From NCBI GenBank assembly GCA_016704435.1, contig JADJAB010000003.1, positions 372,001-436,000 of the forward strand: a DNA stretch of 64,000 nucleotides. The letters are read 5' to 3'. The first letter of the stretch is position 1; each line of letters begins with the position of its first letter. Both the position numbers and the translations under genes were made by a program. Below are positions 45,463-54,502 of this stretch, piece after piece. The notes under the pieces are model-generated. The model saw only the letters and a list, made by a program, of their open reading frames with translations, did no database searches and was not told the origin of the DNA. The stretch is from Rhodobacter sp. GTDB taxonomy: Bacteria > Pseudomonadota > Alphaproteobacteria > Rhodobacterales > Rhodobacteraceae.

Positions 45463-46277
45463 ATGAAGGTCGGCCAGCTTGCCCTCTGCCTTCTTCTCGC
45501 CCTGACCCCTCTGCCCGCGCTGGCCGAAACGCCGGTGCCTGCGCAAGCCGACTGGGTCGCCGCCCGCAAGTTCGCGACCACCTCCGACGGCCTGACCCTG
45601 AGCTATGTCGAGGCCGGAAATCCCAACGGCCCGCCGCTTGTGCTGCTGCATGGCTATTCGGACAATTCCCGCAGCTGGTCGCTTCTGGCGCCGCTGCTGG
45701 TCGACCGCCGCCTGATCATGCTGGATCTGCGCGGCCATGGCGGCTCTGCCGCCCCGGCCTGCTGCTACGGCCCCGACAGCCTGGCTCGGTCACAGCCGTC
45801 GCCCTCGCCGCCTGGTATCCTGACCGGGTCAACCATCTGGTGCTGGTCTCCACCGCGCTTGCCATGCCCGCCGCCCCCACTGAATGGCTCTGGGCCAATG
45901 TGCCGGGCCTGCCCGACACCATCGACCCGCAAAGCCAGTTCATGCTGGACTGGTACTGGAAGCCCAACCCGGTCCCGGCCGATTTCATCGACCGCGAGCG
46001 CGGTGAAAGTGCCGCCACCCCGCGTCAGGCCTGGATAGGCGTCTTGCGCGGGCTGTCGGCGATGGACCTGACCAAGGTGGCGCCCATGGTGCAGGCCCCG
46101 ACCATGATCCTCTGGGGCGACCAGGACGGCTTTTTCGACGCTGCCAGCCAGGACGCGGTCAAGGCCGCCTTCCCCTCGGCCACATACGAATCCTTCACAG
46201 GCTTCGGCCACAACATGTTCTGGGAGGTGCCCGATCAGGTCGCCGCCAAGGTGGTGCCCTTCCTCGAAGCCCCCTGA
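45463..46277 (+). pseudogene. secreted alpha/beta hydrolase lacking its nucleophile elbow
   Basis: A signal peptide (about 1-21, LPALA) is followed by a normal alpha/beta start: PPLVLLHGYSDNSRSWSLLA (oxyanion HG), RRLIMLDLRGHGGS. At about 45780 the expected 20-25 codons containing G-x-S-x-G are absent and the frame changes: PDSLA is followed in the other frame by GSVTAVALAAWYPDRVNHLV. The rest, including the Asp (ILWGDQDGFFD) and His (TGFGHNMFWEVP), is intact. The catalytic Ser is therefore gone, which cannot be a one-base sequencing error. It resembles a deletion between two CAGCCTGG-like segments. Confidence 0.75.
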
Positions 46278-46325
46278 GAGCCAATCAGCTTGCCATCGCG
46301 CAGCCAGCGCGTGAAGATCGCGCCC

Positions 46326-46676
46326 ATGACGACCCTGCGCCTGCGCCTGCTTTTCAACGGTATCAAACTCGGCCCCGGCAAGGCCGAGTTGATGGAGCGT
46401 ATCCGCGAAACCGGCTCGATCTCGGCCGCAGGGCGGCAGATGAAGATGAGTTACAAGCGCGCCTGGATGCTGGTCGAAGAGATGAACGCCGCCTTCGCCA
46501 CCCCGCTGGTGGAAAGCGCACGCGGCGGCCACGGCGGCGGTGGCGCGCATCTGACCGAAGCGGGCGCCGAAGTCCTGCGCCGGTTCCGCGCGCTGGAAGC
46601 TGCCGCGCAGACCGCCGCAGCCCCGCATGTCGCCGCGCTGGAGGCGATGCTTTCCGATATGTCTGAACGGAAATAG
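46326..46676 (+). CDS. ModE-like winged-helix regulator (DNA-binding domain only)
   Basis: 116 residues from the ATG at 46326. LGPGKAELMERIRETGSISA, then AGRQMKMSYKRAWMLVEEMN, is the ModE N-terminal helix-turn-helix, with the ESARGGHGGGGAHLTEAGAE wing typical of ModE. The C-terminal molybdate-binding (mop) domains are missing, as in many alphaproteobacterial homologues, so it may sense molybdate differently or not at all. It is directly upstream of modABC and of a Mo-box-like palindrome, making repression of modABC its likely role. Confidence 0.85.
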   Translation: MTTLRLRLLFNGIKLGPGKAELMERIRETGSISAAGRQMKMSYKRAWMLVEEMNAAFATPLVESARGGHGGGGAHLTEAGAEVLRRFRALEAAAQTAAAPHVAALEAMLSDMSERK

Positions 46677-46702
46677 CGCTTGCGCCGGCGCTGGCCTTGC
46701 TT

Positions 46703-46724
46703 GATATGTTCCACGAAACATATC
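46703..46724. promoter_or_regulatory. Mo-box-like operator before modA
   Basis: Perfect arms GATATGTT (46703-46710) and AACATATC (46717-46724) with a 6-base spacer, 13 bases before the modA ATG. The position and form fit the inverted repeats bound by ModE-type regulators upstream of molybdate transport genes; the sequence is not an exact match to the E. coli site. Confidence 0.55.
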
Positions 46725-46736
46725 GCCGGAGGAATC

Positions 46737-47492
46737 ATGCGCCGTCCCATCCTGTCCCTTGCCCTTTTCGTGTCGCTGGCAAGCCCTGCCGCCGCCGACG
46801 AGGTGGTGGTCTTTGCCGCCGCCTCGCTGAAAACCGCACTGGACCGGATCGCGACGGATTTCCAGACCTCAACCGGTCACAGCGTGGTCATCAGCTATGC
46901 CGGGTCCAACACCCTTGCCCAGCAGATCATCGCGGGCGCGCCCGCCGATATCTTCGTCTCGGCCAACCAGAAATGGATGGACGAAGTGGAAACCGCCGGT
47001 CTTGTCACCGATGGCACCCGCGCCGATCTTCTGGGCAATACCCTGGTGCTGATCGCCCATGGCAAGGATGCCGCACCGGTCGAGATCGGGCAGGGCTTCG
47101 ATCTGGCCGGCCTGCTGGGGCCGGACAAACTGGCCATGGCGATGGTCTCTTCCGTGCCTGCCGGACAATACGGCAAGGCCGCGCTGGAATCGCTGGGGCT
47201 CTGGGCCACGGTCGAACCCTCGGTCGCGCAATCCGACAACGTCCGCGCAGCACTTGCGCTGGTTTCCACCGGCGAGGCGCCCTACGGCATCGTCTATGCC
47301 ACCGATGCCGTCGCCGATGACAACGTCACCGTGGTCGGCACCTTTCCGGCTGACAGCCACCCCGCCATCACCTACCCCGGCGCCCTGCTGACCACAGCTG
47401 CGGACGAGGCCGACCGCGCCTTCTTTCAGGCGTTGTCCTCGGACGCTGCGGATGCAATCTTCGCCGCGCAGGGCTTTGCCATCCTGAACTGA
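46737..47492 (+). CDS. modA: molybdate ABC transporter substrate-binding protein
   Basis: 251 residues from the ATG at 46737 with GGAGGA Shine-Dalgarno. Signal peptide of about 19 residues (SLASPAAA-D). Core motifs: VVVFAAASLKTALDRIATDF with the oxyanion-binding Ser/Ala, ISYAGSNTLAQQIIAGAPAD, and the IVYATDAVADDNV hinge. It captures molybdate or tungstate in the periplasm for ModBC. Molybdenum would serve xanthine dehydrogenase, whose maturation factor xdhC is in this window. Confidence 0.93.
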   Translation: MRRPILSLALFVSLASPAAADEVVVFAAASLKTALDRIATDFQTSTGHSVVISYAGSNTLAQQIIAGAPADIFVSANQKWMDEVETAGLVTDGTRADLLGNTLVLIAHGKDAAPVEIGQGFDLAGLLGPDKLAMAMVSSVPAGQYGKAALESLGLWATVEPSVAQSDNVRAALALVSTGEAPYGIVYATDAVADDNVTVVGTFPADSHPAITYPGALLTTAADEADRAFFQALSSDAADAIFAAQGFAILN

Positions 47493-47502
47493 GAAGGCGC
47501 GG

Positions 47503-48201
47503 ATGACCGACTGGCTTTCCCCCGACGAATGGCGCGCAGTGGTCCTTTCTCTGCGCGTCTCGCTTTGGGCCACGCTGGCCAGCCTGCCGCTTGGCGTGCT
47601 GGTCGCGCATCTGCTGGCCCGCCGCCAGTTCCCTGGCAAGCAGCTGCTGAACGGCCTTGTCCACCTTCCGCTGATCCTGCCGCCCGTCGTCACCGGCTAC
47701 CTTCTCTTGCTGACCTTCGGCCGCAAGGGTCCGGTCGGCGGCATCCTCGACCAGTGGTTCGGCATCGTCTTCGCCTTCCGCTGGACCGGCGCCGCGCTGG
47801 CCGCCGCCATCATGGCCTTCCCCTTGATGGTCCGCGCCATCCGGCTGGCGATCGAGGCGGTGGACCCCAAGCTGGAACAGGCCGCCGCCACCCTCGGCGC
47901 CTCGCGCCCGTGGGTATTCGCCACCGTCACCCTGCCCTTGATCCTGCCGGGCATCATCGCCGGCGCGATCCTGGCCTTCGCCAAGGCGATGGGCGAATTC
48001 GGCGCCACCATCACCTTCGTGTCGAACATCCCCGGCCAGACCCAGACCCTGCCCTCGGCCATCTACGCCTTCCTGCAGGTGCCCGGGGGGGAAACCCAGG
48101 CCATGCGCCTGGTGCTGGTCGCCATTGCCGTCGCCATGACAGCCTTGCTGCTGTCGGAATGGGTCAGCCGCGCAGTCGCCCGCCGGATCGCCGGGCAATG
48201 A
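47503..48201 (+). CDS. modB: molybdate ABC transporter permease
   Basis: 232 residues with five transmembrane helices. The binding-protein-dependent transport signature (EAA loop) is EAVDPKLEQAAATLGASRPW, followed by LPLILPGIIAGAILAFAKAM and GEFGATITFVSNIPGQTQTL, the latter characteristic of ModB. It starts ten bases after modA and overlaps modC by four bases. Confidence 0.93.
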   Translation: MTDWLSPDEWRAVVLSLRVSLWATLASLPLGVLVAHLLARRQFPGKQLLNGLVHLPLILPPVVTGYLLLLTFGRKGPVGGILDQWFGIVFAFRWTGAALAAAIMAFPLMVRAIRLAIEAVDPKLEQAAATLGASRPWVFATVTLPLILPGIIAGAILAFAKAMGEFGATITFVSNIPGQTQTLPSAIYAFLQVPGGETQAMRLVLVAIAVAMTALLLSEWVSRAVARRIAGQ

Positions 48202-49289
48202 CGCTGTCGGTCGCCCTGTCGCACCGCTTTGCGGCCTTCACCCTGGACCTGGCCTTCACCGCGCCGCCCGGCGTGACGGCGCTGTTCGGCCGCTCCGGTT
48301 CCGGCAAGACCACCATCGTAAACGCCGTTGCGGGCATCCTGCGGCCCGAACACGGGAAGATCACGCTGGACGGGCTGACCCTTCTGGATACCGCGACCGG
48401 CCAGACCCTGCCGCCACACCGCCGTCGCATCGGCTATGTCTTTCAGGACGCACGGCTGTTTCCGCATCTGACGGTGCGCCAGAACCTGCTTTACGGCCGC
48501 TGGTTCGCCCCCGCTGGCGATGGCCCCGGCCTTGCGCGCATCACCGAGCTTCTCGGGATCGCCCCGCTGCTGTCGCGCCGCCCCGGCGCCCTGTCGGGCG
48601 GAGAGCGGCAGCGCGTCGCGCTGGGTCGGGCGATCCTGTCGAAGCCGCGCCTCCTGTTGATGGACGAACCCCTTGCCGCGCTGGACGAAGAGCGCAAGGC
48701 CGAGATTCTGCCCTATCTTGAACGGTTGCGCGACGAGATCGGCCTGCCCATCCTCTACGTCAGCCATTCCGCCGCCGAAGTGGCGCGGCTGGCCACCACC
48801 ATCGTGCTGCTGGAAGACGGCCGCATCGCCGCATCGGGTCCGGCCGCCGAGATCCTGTCGGACCCCGCAACGGCGCCCATCTTCGGCTTGCGCGAGGCCG
48901 GCGCCATCCTTTCCGCCAGGGTCGAGGCGCAGGAGGGCGACGGCCTGACCCGTCTGGCCACGCCCGCCGGCCCCTTGTGGCTGCCGCGCGTGCTGCGGCC
49001 GGACGGCACGCCCCTGCGCCTGCGCATCCTGGCCCAGGACGTGATGCTGGCGCTGGAGCGGCCGCAGGGGATTTCGGCGCTGAACGTGCTGCCCGCCACC
49101 ATCTCCGAGATCCGCATCGGCGAAGGCCCCGGCGCGCTGGTGCGGTTGCAGGCAGGCGAGGCCGCGCTGCTGGCCCGCATCACCCGGAGGTCGGCCGCGA
49201 CCCTCGGCCTGCACAAGGGCCAACAGGTTCATGCCGTGTTGAAGGCTGTGTCGGTGGCGCAGGAAAACGTCGGCGCCACAGCCGGTTAG
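48198..49289 (+). CDS. modC: molybdate ABC transporter ATP-binding protein
   Basis: 363 residues from the ATG at 48198. Walker A GRSGSGKTT (31-39), Q-loop FQDARLFPHLT, ABC signature LSGGERQRVALGRA, Walker B LLLMDEPLAALDEE and the H-loop in YVSHSAAEVARL. A C-terminal TOBE/mop domain (about 290-360: ALNVLPATISEIRIGEGPGA; LARITRRSAATLGL) binds molybdate and is typical of ModC. It powers ModAB import and may sense intracellular molybdate. A terminator follows the gene. Confidence 0.94.
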   Translation: MTLSVALSHRFAAFTLDLAFTAPPGVTALFGRSGSGKTTIVNAVAGILRPEHGKITLDGLTLLDTATGQTLPPHRRRIGYVFQDARLFPHLTVRQNLLYGRWFAPAGDGPGLARITELLGIAPLLSRRPGALSGGERQRVALGRAILSKPRLLLMDEPLAALDEERKAEILPYLERLRDEIGLPILYVSHSAAEVARLATTIVLLEDGRIAASGPAAEILSDPATAPIFGLREAGAILSARVEAQEGDGLTRLATPAGPLWLPRVLRPDGTPLRLRILAQDVMLALERPQGISALNVLPATISEIRIGEGPGALVRLQAGEAALLARITRRSAATLGLHKGQQVHAVLKAVSVAQENVGATAG

Positions 49290-49312
49290 ATCAAGGCGCC
49301 GCCAGAACGCAG

Positions 49313-49338
49313 AAAGGGGCGGCCCGCAGGCCGCCCCT
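49313..49338. terminator. Rho-independent terminator between modC and cold-shock gene
   Basis: Stem GGGGCGGCC (49316-49324) and GGCCGCCCC (49329-49337), loop CGCA, flanked by AAA and TT. It can serve both convergent genes. Confidence 0.7.
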
Positions 49339-49372
49339 TCCCGTATTCTGCCCGTAACGGGGCCTGAAAGAT

Positions 49373-49579
49373 TCAGGCCAGCGCCAGGTTGATCGCCGAT
49401 TCGCGGCCGTCACGGCCCTTTTCGACGTCGAAGGTCACCGCCTGGCCATCGGCCAGTTCACGGATGCCCGCGCGCTCCATCGCCGAGATGTGGACGAAGA
49501 CATCCTTCGACCCGCCTTCCGGCGCGATGAAGCCGAAACCCTTGGTGCTGTTGAACCATTTCACGGTGCCATTGGCCAT
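49373..49579 (-). CDS. cold-shock domain protein (CspA family)
   Basis: 68 residues from the ATG at 49579, preceded by AGGAG. Both RNA-binding motifs are present: RNP1 KGFGFIAP and RNP2 VFVHISAM, with the N-terminal GTVKWFNSTKGFG hallmark. Such proteins bind single-stranded RNA/DNA and relieve RNA structure. The 211 bases upstream hold the leader and presumably the promoter; no clear cold-box was found. It lies after nrdJ on the same strand but probably has its own promoter. Confidence 0.95.
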   Translation of the reverse strand: MANGTVKWFNSTKGFGFIAPEGGSKDVFVHISAMERAGIRELADGQAVTFDVEKGRDGRESAINLALA

Positions 49580-49790
49580 CGTGTATACTCCTGTCTGTGT
49601 CGCCACCCGCAAGATGCGATGGCCCGGCTTCGTCACGAGAAAGATCGAGTGCTGAAGCCGTGAGGAGCCAGATGTTCGATGATCGAGTGGTTTCGCCGGC
49701 CCCACATGCACCTTTTCGCGCCGAATTTCAACCCCAAGGTGGAAATTCGCGAATCCGGGGCGGAAATCGGCCGCTACCTATCCGCCCCCG

Positions 49791-52067
49791 TCAGCCGCAT
49801 TTCGAATGCCCGCAAGAGCCGCAGGTCATGCAGCCCTCAATCATCCGCATCTCATAGGCACCGCAACTGGGGCAGGACGCCCCCTTCGGGCTGCCGCCCA
49901 CCACCATCAGCGCCGCCTTGGGATCCGATTTCAGCCCCAGCCCCTCGCCCTCGATGAACCCGATGTCGATCAGGTGCCGCTCGATCACCCCGCCGATCGC
50001 CGCCAGGATCGAGGGGATGTACTTGCCCTCCATCCAGGCCCCGCCGCGCGGATCGAACACCGCCTTCAGTTCCTCGACGACGAAAGAGATATCGCCACCA
50101 CGCCGGAACACCGCCGAGATCATCCGCGTCAGCGCCACGGTCCAGGCGAAATGCTCCATGTTCTTTGAGTTGATGAACACCTCGAACGGCCGCCGATGCC
50201 CGGCGATCACGATGTCGTTGATCGTGATGTACAATGCATGCTCCGACCCCGGCCATTTCACCTTGTAGGTCTGGCCTTCCAGCGCGGCGGGCCGGTCCAG
50301 CGGCTCGCTGAGGTAGACGACCTCGCCGCCCTGGGCCACTTGCGGCGCCTCGGCCGGGGTCTTGTCGCTGGCCTCGCTGACCGTCAGCACGGACCCGGTC
50401 ACATCGTTCGGACGGTAAGTGGTGCAGCCCTTGCAGCCCTGGTCCCAGGCAGCCATGTAGACCTGCTGGAAATCGTCAAAGCTGATATCCACCGGGCAGT
50501 TGATGGTCTTGGAAATGCTGGAATCCACCCATTTCTGCGCCGCCGCCTGCATCCGCACATGGTCGAGCGGCGGCAGGGTCTGGGCGTTGACGAAATACCC
50601 GGGCAGGGGCGCGTCACCGAACTTTTCCCGCCACAGTCGCACCGCGAAATCGACCACCTCTTCCTCGGTCCGGCTGCCGTCCTTTTGCAGCACCTTGCGG
50701 GTATAGGCATAGGCAAAGACCGGCTCGATCCCCGAGCTGACGTTGCCGGCGTAAAGCGAGATCGTCCCCGTCGGCGCCACCGATGTCAGCAGCGCATTGC
50801 GGATGCCATGGGTGCGGATCGCCTCGCGCACGTCTTCGTCCATATGCGCCATGGAGCCGGAGGCCAGAAACCCCGCGGCGTCGAACAGCGGGAACGCGCC
50901 CTTCTCGCGGGCCAGATCCACACTCGCCAGATAGGCCGAGCGCGCGATGGCATGCATCCAGATTTCCGTGATCCTCGCCGCCTCGTCCGAGCCGTAGCGC
51001 AGGCCCAGCATCAGAAGGGCATCCGCCAGCCCGGTGACGCCCAGCCCGATCCGCCGCTTCGCCTGCGCCTCCTGCGCCTGCTGCGGCAGCGGGAAACGGC
51101 TGGCATCCACCACATTGTCCATCGCCCGGACGGCGACGCGGACCAGTCGGTCCAGCACCTCCAGGTCCATGCTGGAATGGTCGTCGAAAGCGTCGCGCAC
51201 CAGCGTCGCCAGGTTGATGCTGCCCAGAAGACAGGCACCATAGGGCGGCAGGGGCTGCTCGCCACAGGGATTGGTCGCCGCGATGGTCTCGCAATAGCCG
51301 AGGTTGTTCATCGCGTTGATCCGGTCGATGAAGATCACGCCGGGTTCCGCGAAATCAAAGGTGTTGCGCATGATCCGGTTCCACAAGTCGCGCGCCCGAA
51401 CGGTGTGATAGACCCTGCCGCCGAACTGCAGCTCCCACGACCCGTCGGCCTTGACCGCCGCCATGAAGGCATCGGTCACCAGCACCGAGAGGTTGAACAT
51501 GCGCAGCCGCGCGGGGTCCTTCTTGGCCTCGATGAAGGCCTCGATATCGGGATGGTCGCAGCGCATCGTCGCCATCATCGCGCCACGGCGGCTGCCGGCC
51601 GACATGATCGTCCGGCACATCGCATCCCAGACATCCATGAACGACAGCGGGCCCGACGCATCCGCCGCCACGCCCTTCACCTCGGCGCCACGCGGCCGGA
51701 TGGTGGAGAAATCATAGCCGATGCCGCCGCCCTGCTGCATGGTCAGCGCGGCTTCTTTCAGCGCGTCGAAGATGCCCCCCATGGTGTCGGGGATGGTGCC
51801 CATGACAAAGCAGTTGAACAACGTCACACTGCGTTCCGTGCCCGCCCCAGCCGTGATCCTGCCGGCGGGCAGGAATTTGAAATCCTCCAGCGCGGCATAG
51901 AACTCTGCCTCCCACTTCGCAGGCTCCGCCTCCACCTCGGCCAGGGCGCGGGCGATACGGCGCCAGCTGTCCTCGACCGAGCCGTCGATCGGCGTGCCAT
52001 CGGCAGCCCTGAAGCGATACTTCATGTCCCAGATCTGTTCGGCGATGGGGGCATGGAATCGCGACAT
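49791..52067 (-). CDS. nrdJ: adenosylcobalamin-dependent ribonucleoside-diphosphate reductase (class II)
   Basis: 758 residues. Class II RNR features: the N-terminal substrate-reducing Cys in VTLFNCFVMGTIPDTMGG, the thiyl-radical region AATNPCGEQPLPPYGACLLG, SVAPTGTISLYAGNVSSGIE, and a C-terminal Cys-rich tail (GASCPSCGAYEMRMIEGCM; C-x2-C repeats) for re-reduction. A TSCPD domain (about 600-720) is fused near the end, as in alphaproteobacterial NrdJ/NrdZ. It makes deoxyribonucleotides with or without oxygen using B12. No cobalamin riboswitch or NrdR box was recognised in the 111-base upstream gap. Confidence 0.94.
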   Translation of the reverse strand: MSRFHAPIAEQIWDMKYRFRAADGTPIDGSVEDSWRRIARALAEVEAEPAKWEAEFYAALEDFKFLPAGRITAGAGTERSVTLFNCFVMGTIPDTMGGIFDALKEAALTMQQGGGIGYDFSTIRPRGAEVKGVAADASGPLSFMDVWDAMCRTIMSAGSRRGAMMATMRCDHPDIEAFIEAKKDPARLRMFNLSVLVTDAFMAAVKADGSWELQFGGRVYHTVRARDLWNRIMRNTFDFAEPGVIFIDRINAMNNLGYCETIAATNPCGEQPLPPYGACLLGSINLATLVRDAFDDHSSMDLEVLDRLVRVAVRAMDNVVDASRFPLPQQAQEAQAKRRIGLGVTGLADALLMLGLRYGSDEAARITEIWMHAIARSAYLASVDLAREKGAFPLFDAAGFLASGSMAHMDEDVREAIRTHGIRNALLTSVAPTGTISLYAGNVSSGIEPVFAYAYTRKVLQKDGSRTEEEVVDFAVRLWREKFGDAPLPGYFVNAQTLPPLDHVRMQAAAQKWVDSSISKTINCPVDISFDDFQQVYMAAWDQGCKGCTTYRPNDVTGSVLTVSEASDKTPAEAPQVAQGGEVVYLSEPLDRPAALEGQTYKVKWPGSEHALYITINDIVIAGHRRPFEVFINSKNMEHFAWTVALTRMISAVFRRGGDISFVVEELKAVFDPRGGAWMEGKYIPSILAAIGGVIERHLIDIGFIEGEGLGLKSDPKAALMVVGGSPKGASCPSCGAYEMRMIEGCMTCGSCGHSKCG

Positions 52068-52178
52068 GGGGCGAATCTTCCTTCAAGTTGTGGATAACCC
52101 GGGCGGAAGGCCCAAGATACGCCCCCACCCCCCTTCGGTCAATCTTGCCGCCGCCCGAGACAAGGCTATTGTTGCGCC

Positions 52179-52607
52179 ATGGCACATCTGAACCTTCTCA
52201 AGCTTTGCGTCGGCACCGACAGCGTCGAAGACCTGGCGGACTGGCAAGACAGCCAGCAGGCCCGCTGGCCGCGCGGCTGCGCAGTGCACGTCACCCGGAT
52301 GTGGCCGAAACGCGACGCTGAACTGCTGGAGGGCGGCTCGCTCTACTGGATCATCAAGGGCGTGATCCTGTGCCGCCAGAGGCTGGTCGGACTGGAGCAG
52401 GTCGAGGGGGCCGACGGCATCACCCGCTGTGCCCTGGTCATGGACCGCGAGATCATCCGAACCGAGGCCGCGCCCCGCCGCCCGTTCCAGGGCTGGCGCT
52501 ACCTGTCGCCGCAGGACGCCCCGCGCGACCTGCCGCAGGGCCGTGTCAACGACGACACCCTGCCGCCGGAACTGGCCCGCGCCCTGGCGGACATCGGCCT
52601 GCGCTAG
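52179..52607 (+). CDS. DUF1489 family protein
   Basis: 142 residues. The family pattern is obvious: HLNLLKLCVGTDSVEDLADW, HVTRMWPKRDAELLEGGSLY and WIIKGVILCRQRLVGLE, ending in PPELARALADIGLR. DUF1489 is almost restricted to alphaproteobacteria and has no known function. It is divergent from nrdJ across 111 bases and convergent with the GH25 gene. Confidence 0.92.
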   Translation: MAHLNLLKLCVGTDSVEDLADWQDSQQARWPRGCAVHVTRMWPKRDAELLEGGSLYWIIKGVILCRQRLVGLEQVEGADGITRCALVMDREIIRTEAAPRRPFQGWRYLSPQDAPRDLPQGRVNDDTLPPELARALADIGLR

Positions 52608-52617
52608 GCGCCAGCCG

Positions 52618-52664
52618 AATTCCTTCGAAGGAGTTTGCGGTGTTCCTTCAAGAAAATCAGTGCG
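52618..52664. repeat. Intergenic palindromic repeat, family 2 (full unit)
   Basis: AATTCCTTCGAAGGAGTTTGC is followed by GTTCCTTCAAGAAAATCAGTG, between the convergent DUF1489 and GH25 genes. Confidence 0.7.
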
Positions 52665-52667
52665 GGC

Positions 52668-53483
52668 CTACTGCGCCCGCGCCGCCAGCCAGGCATTCCA
52701 GGCCGCCGCCGACCCGGCAAAGACGTTGACGTCCACCTTGCCCGCGATCCCCGGCACCAGCCCGGTCGAGGTATATTGCCAGAAACTCCACGGGTGCCCG
52801 TCATACAGGTCCTGCGGGTGCTTCGCCACGGCGCGAAGCCAGAAATCCGCGCCCTGGACCTTCCACATCTCGTTGTCGCGGAAGAAGTCGATCGAGGTGT
52901 AGAGGATCGGCCTTTGCCCGTAATGCGCCGCCACCGCCTTGATGAAGATGGAGGCGTCGCGACGGATTTCCTCGGGCGTGCGGCGGATGGTGCAGGTCGG
53001 CGAAAACGGCGTCCATTCCATGTCCAGCACTGGCGGCAGGGCGCCAGCCGTCTTCGGCACATGGCGGATGAACCAGCGCGCCTGCTCGATCGCCGGGCGG
53101 CAATGGTAGAAGAAATGATAGGCCCCGCGCGCAACCCCGGCACGCCCAGCCCCGCGCCAATGGCTGTGGAACATCTCGTCCACCCGGTCGCCGCCCTCGG
53201 TTGCCTTGATGAAGGCGAAGTTGACGCCATTCGCCCGCGCGGTCGCCCAGTCGATCCCGGTCTGGTATTTCGCTACGTCGATACCGTGCACGGCATAGGC
53301 TGCGGGCGGCTTGCCGTTCCAGCCATCCACCGGTTTGGCATCGGCAAAATTGGGGCTGGTCACCGTTCCGACGGGAACTGCGGCGGCGGGGCGGGCATCC
53401 GGCGCACGGCTGGCAGCCCCCCGGGGGGCGCCGCCGCAGGCCGCAAGCACAAGACAGAGAAGGACGCAAAACCCGCGAGTCAT
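52668..53483 (-). CDS. GH25-family lysozyme lipoprotein
   Basis: 271 residues. The lipobox LVLAACGG (Cys at about 17) predicts a lipid-anchored protein. The GH25 barrel starts with AVHGIDVAKYQTGIDWATAR (catalytic Asp region), then NFAFIKATEGGDRVD, GAYHFFYHCRPAIEQARWF and LPPVLDMEW, which carries the second acidic pair. The ending SFWQYTSTGLVPGIAGKVDVN is typical. It hydrolyses the MurNAc-GlcNAc bond of peptidoglycan, presumably in wall remodelling. Confidence 0.9.
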   Translation of the reverse strand: MTRGFCVLLCLVLAACGGAPRGAASRAPDARPAAAVPVGTVTSPNFADAKPVDGWNGKPPAAYAVHGIDVAKYQTGIDWATARANGVNFAFIKATEGGDRVDEMFHSHWRGAGRAGVARGAYHFFYHCRPAIEQARWFIRHVPKTAGALPPVLDMEWTPFSPTCTIRRTPEEIRRDASIFIKAVAAHYGQRPILYTSIDFFRDNEMWKVQGADFWLRAVAKHPQDLYDGHPWSFWQYTSTGLVPGIAGKVDVNVFAGSAAAWNAWLAARAQ

Positions 53484-53546
53484 GGACGCAATCTGACCGC
53501 AACCGCGCGTCCTGTCACCCCCCGCCTTGCAGGACCGGCAAAGGCG

Positions 53547-54058
53547 TTACCCGCGGCCGAAGTCGGCGACGCCGACCACCCCGTCGCCATCGCGATCCAT
53601 CGCCGCGAACCAATCCGCCGTGCGCCCCAGGAATTCGCCGAGGTTGACGCGGCAATCGCCATCGGTGTCGTTGAAATCGCACTGCAGGCCGCTGTCCTGG
53701 CCGGCAAACCCCGACCCCATGCCAAGCCCGATTCCCTTGCCCTGAGCCTTTCCGCTCCCCTGTCCGATCCCGGTCCGGCCGCCGCCTGATTGTTGGCCCG
53801 CATTTCGTCAAGCAGTGCGAATTCCTCGTCGGAAAGGAACCCGTCGTCGTCGGCATCAAACGCCGCAAAGATCGGTTCGCGCTTCACGGTCGCCTCGGCC
53901 AGCGTGACCGGTCCGCCTCCGTCCTGATCCCAGTTGGCGACGAAATTCTCGCCGGGACCAGCGGCTTGCGCAAAGCCGGGGCCGGCCAACATGACAGCAA
54001 GCGCGGCGCAGGGGGCGGGTTTCAGGGTCCGACCCTTCACGATCCGTTCTCGCAACAT
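53547..54058 (-). pseudogene. EF-hand calcium-binding protein, frameshifted
   Basis: About 170 codons when repaired. A signal peptide ends at AGPGFAQA. The first EF-hand loop is DADDDGFLSDEEF (after EPIFAAF) and another region is NWDQDGGGPVTLAE. After a Gly-rich linker (GQGSGKAQGKGIGLGMGSGF) two more loops occur: DTDGDCRVNLGEF and DRDGDGVVGVADF. The frame slips at about 53785, just after RANNQ, by one base; the C-terminal half is intact in the other frame, ending with TAA at 53547. Probably a sequencing error or a very recent mutation. Such secreted EF-hand proteins bind calcium; role unknown. Confidence 0.75.
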
Positions 54059-54094
54059 GCTACGTCCCACCCGCCCCTTTCCGTCGCCGCAAGA

Positions 54095-54439
54095 TCAGCC
54101 CGCAGGCGCCGCCAGTTCGTCCCAGGCCGCCAGCGCATGCGCCGCATGCATCAGCGCCGGGCCGCCGCCCATCTGGATGCACATTCCCAGTACGTCGCCC
54201 AGTTCCTCGCGGCTGGCGCCGGCCTTCATCAGCGCCTCGACGTGAAAGCTGATGCAAGGCTCGCAGCCTTGCGCGATGGCGATGCCCAGCGCGACATATT
54301 CCTTTTCCTTCACGGATATTGCCGGGCTTTCCTTCACCGTCTTCGACAGATCGGCGAAATCCGCCGCCATTTGCGGGATCAGCTTGTTCATTGCCCGCAG
54401 TTCACCGCGCATCTCGGTGATCTTCGCCTTGTAGCCCAT
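54095..54439 (-). CDS. carboxymuconolactone decarboxylase/AhpD-like protein
   Basis: 114 residues from the ATG at 54439, which has AAGGAG seven to eight bases upstream. The redox-type motif is QGCEPCISFH (C59-x2-C62-x3-H66), followed by ALMKAGASREELGDVLGMCI, matching AhpD-like members of the family, which reduce peroxides or act on cyclic lactones. The CxxC-x3-H form suggests peroxidase/thiol chemistry. It stands between the EF-hand gene and a methyltransferase gene. Confidence 0.9.
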   Translation of the reverse strand: MGYKAKITEMRGELRAMNKLIPQMAADFADLSKTVKESPAISVKEKEYVALGIAIAQGCEPCISFHVEALMKAGASREELGDVLGMCIQMGGGPALMHAAHALAAWDELAAPAG

Positions 54440-54502
54440 GGTCGCGCTCCTTCTTTGCACCTGGGGCATGCCATGCGCAAAGGCGGCCGGCCTTGACATA
54501 TA

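Noticed and set aside
52068..52178. Cobalamin riboswitch or NrdR box before nrdJ
   Set aside because: The 111-base gap is too short for a full riboswitch and shows neither the B12 box nor the paired NrdR boxes.
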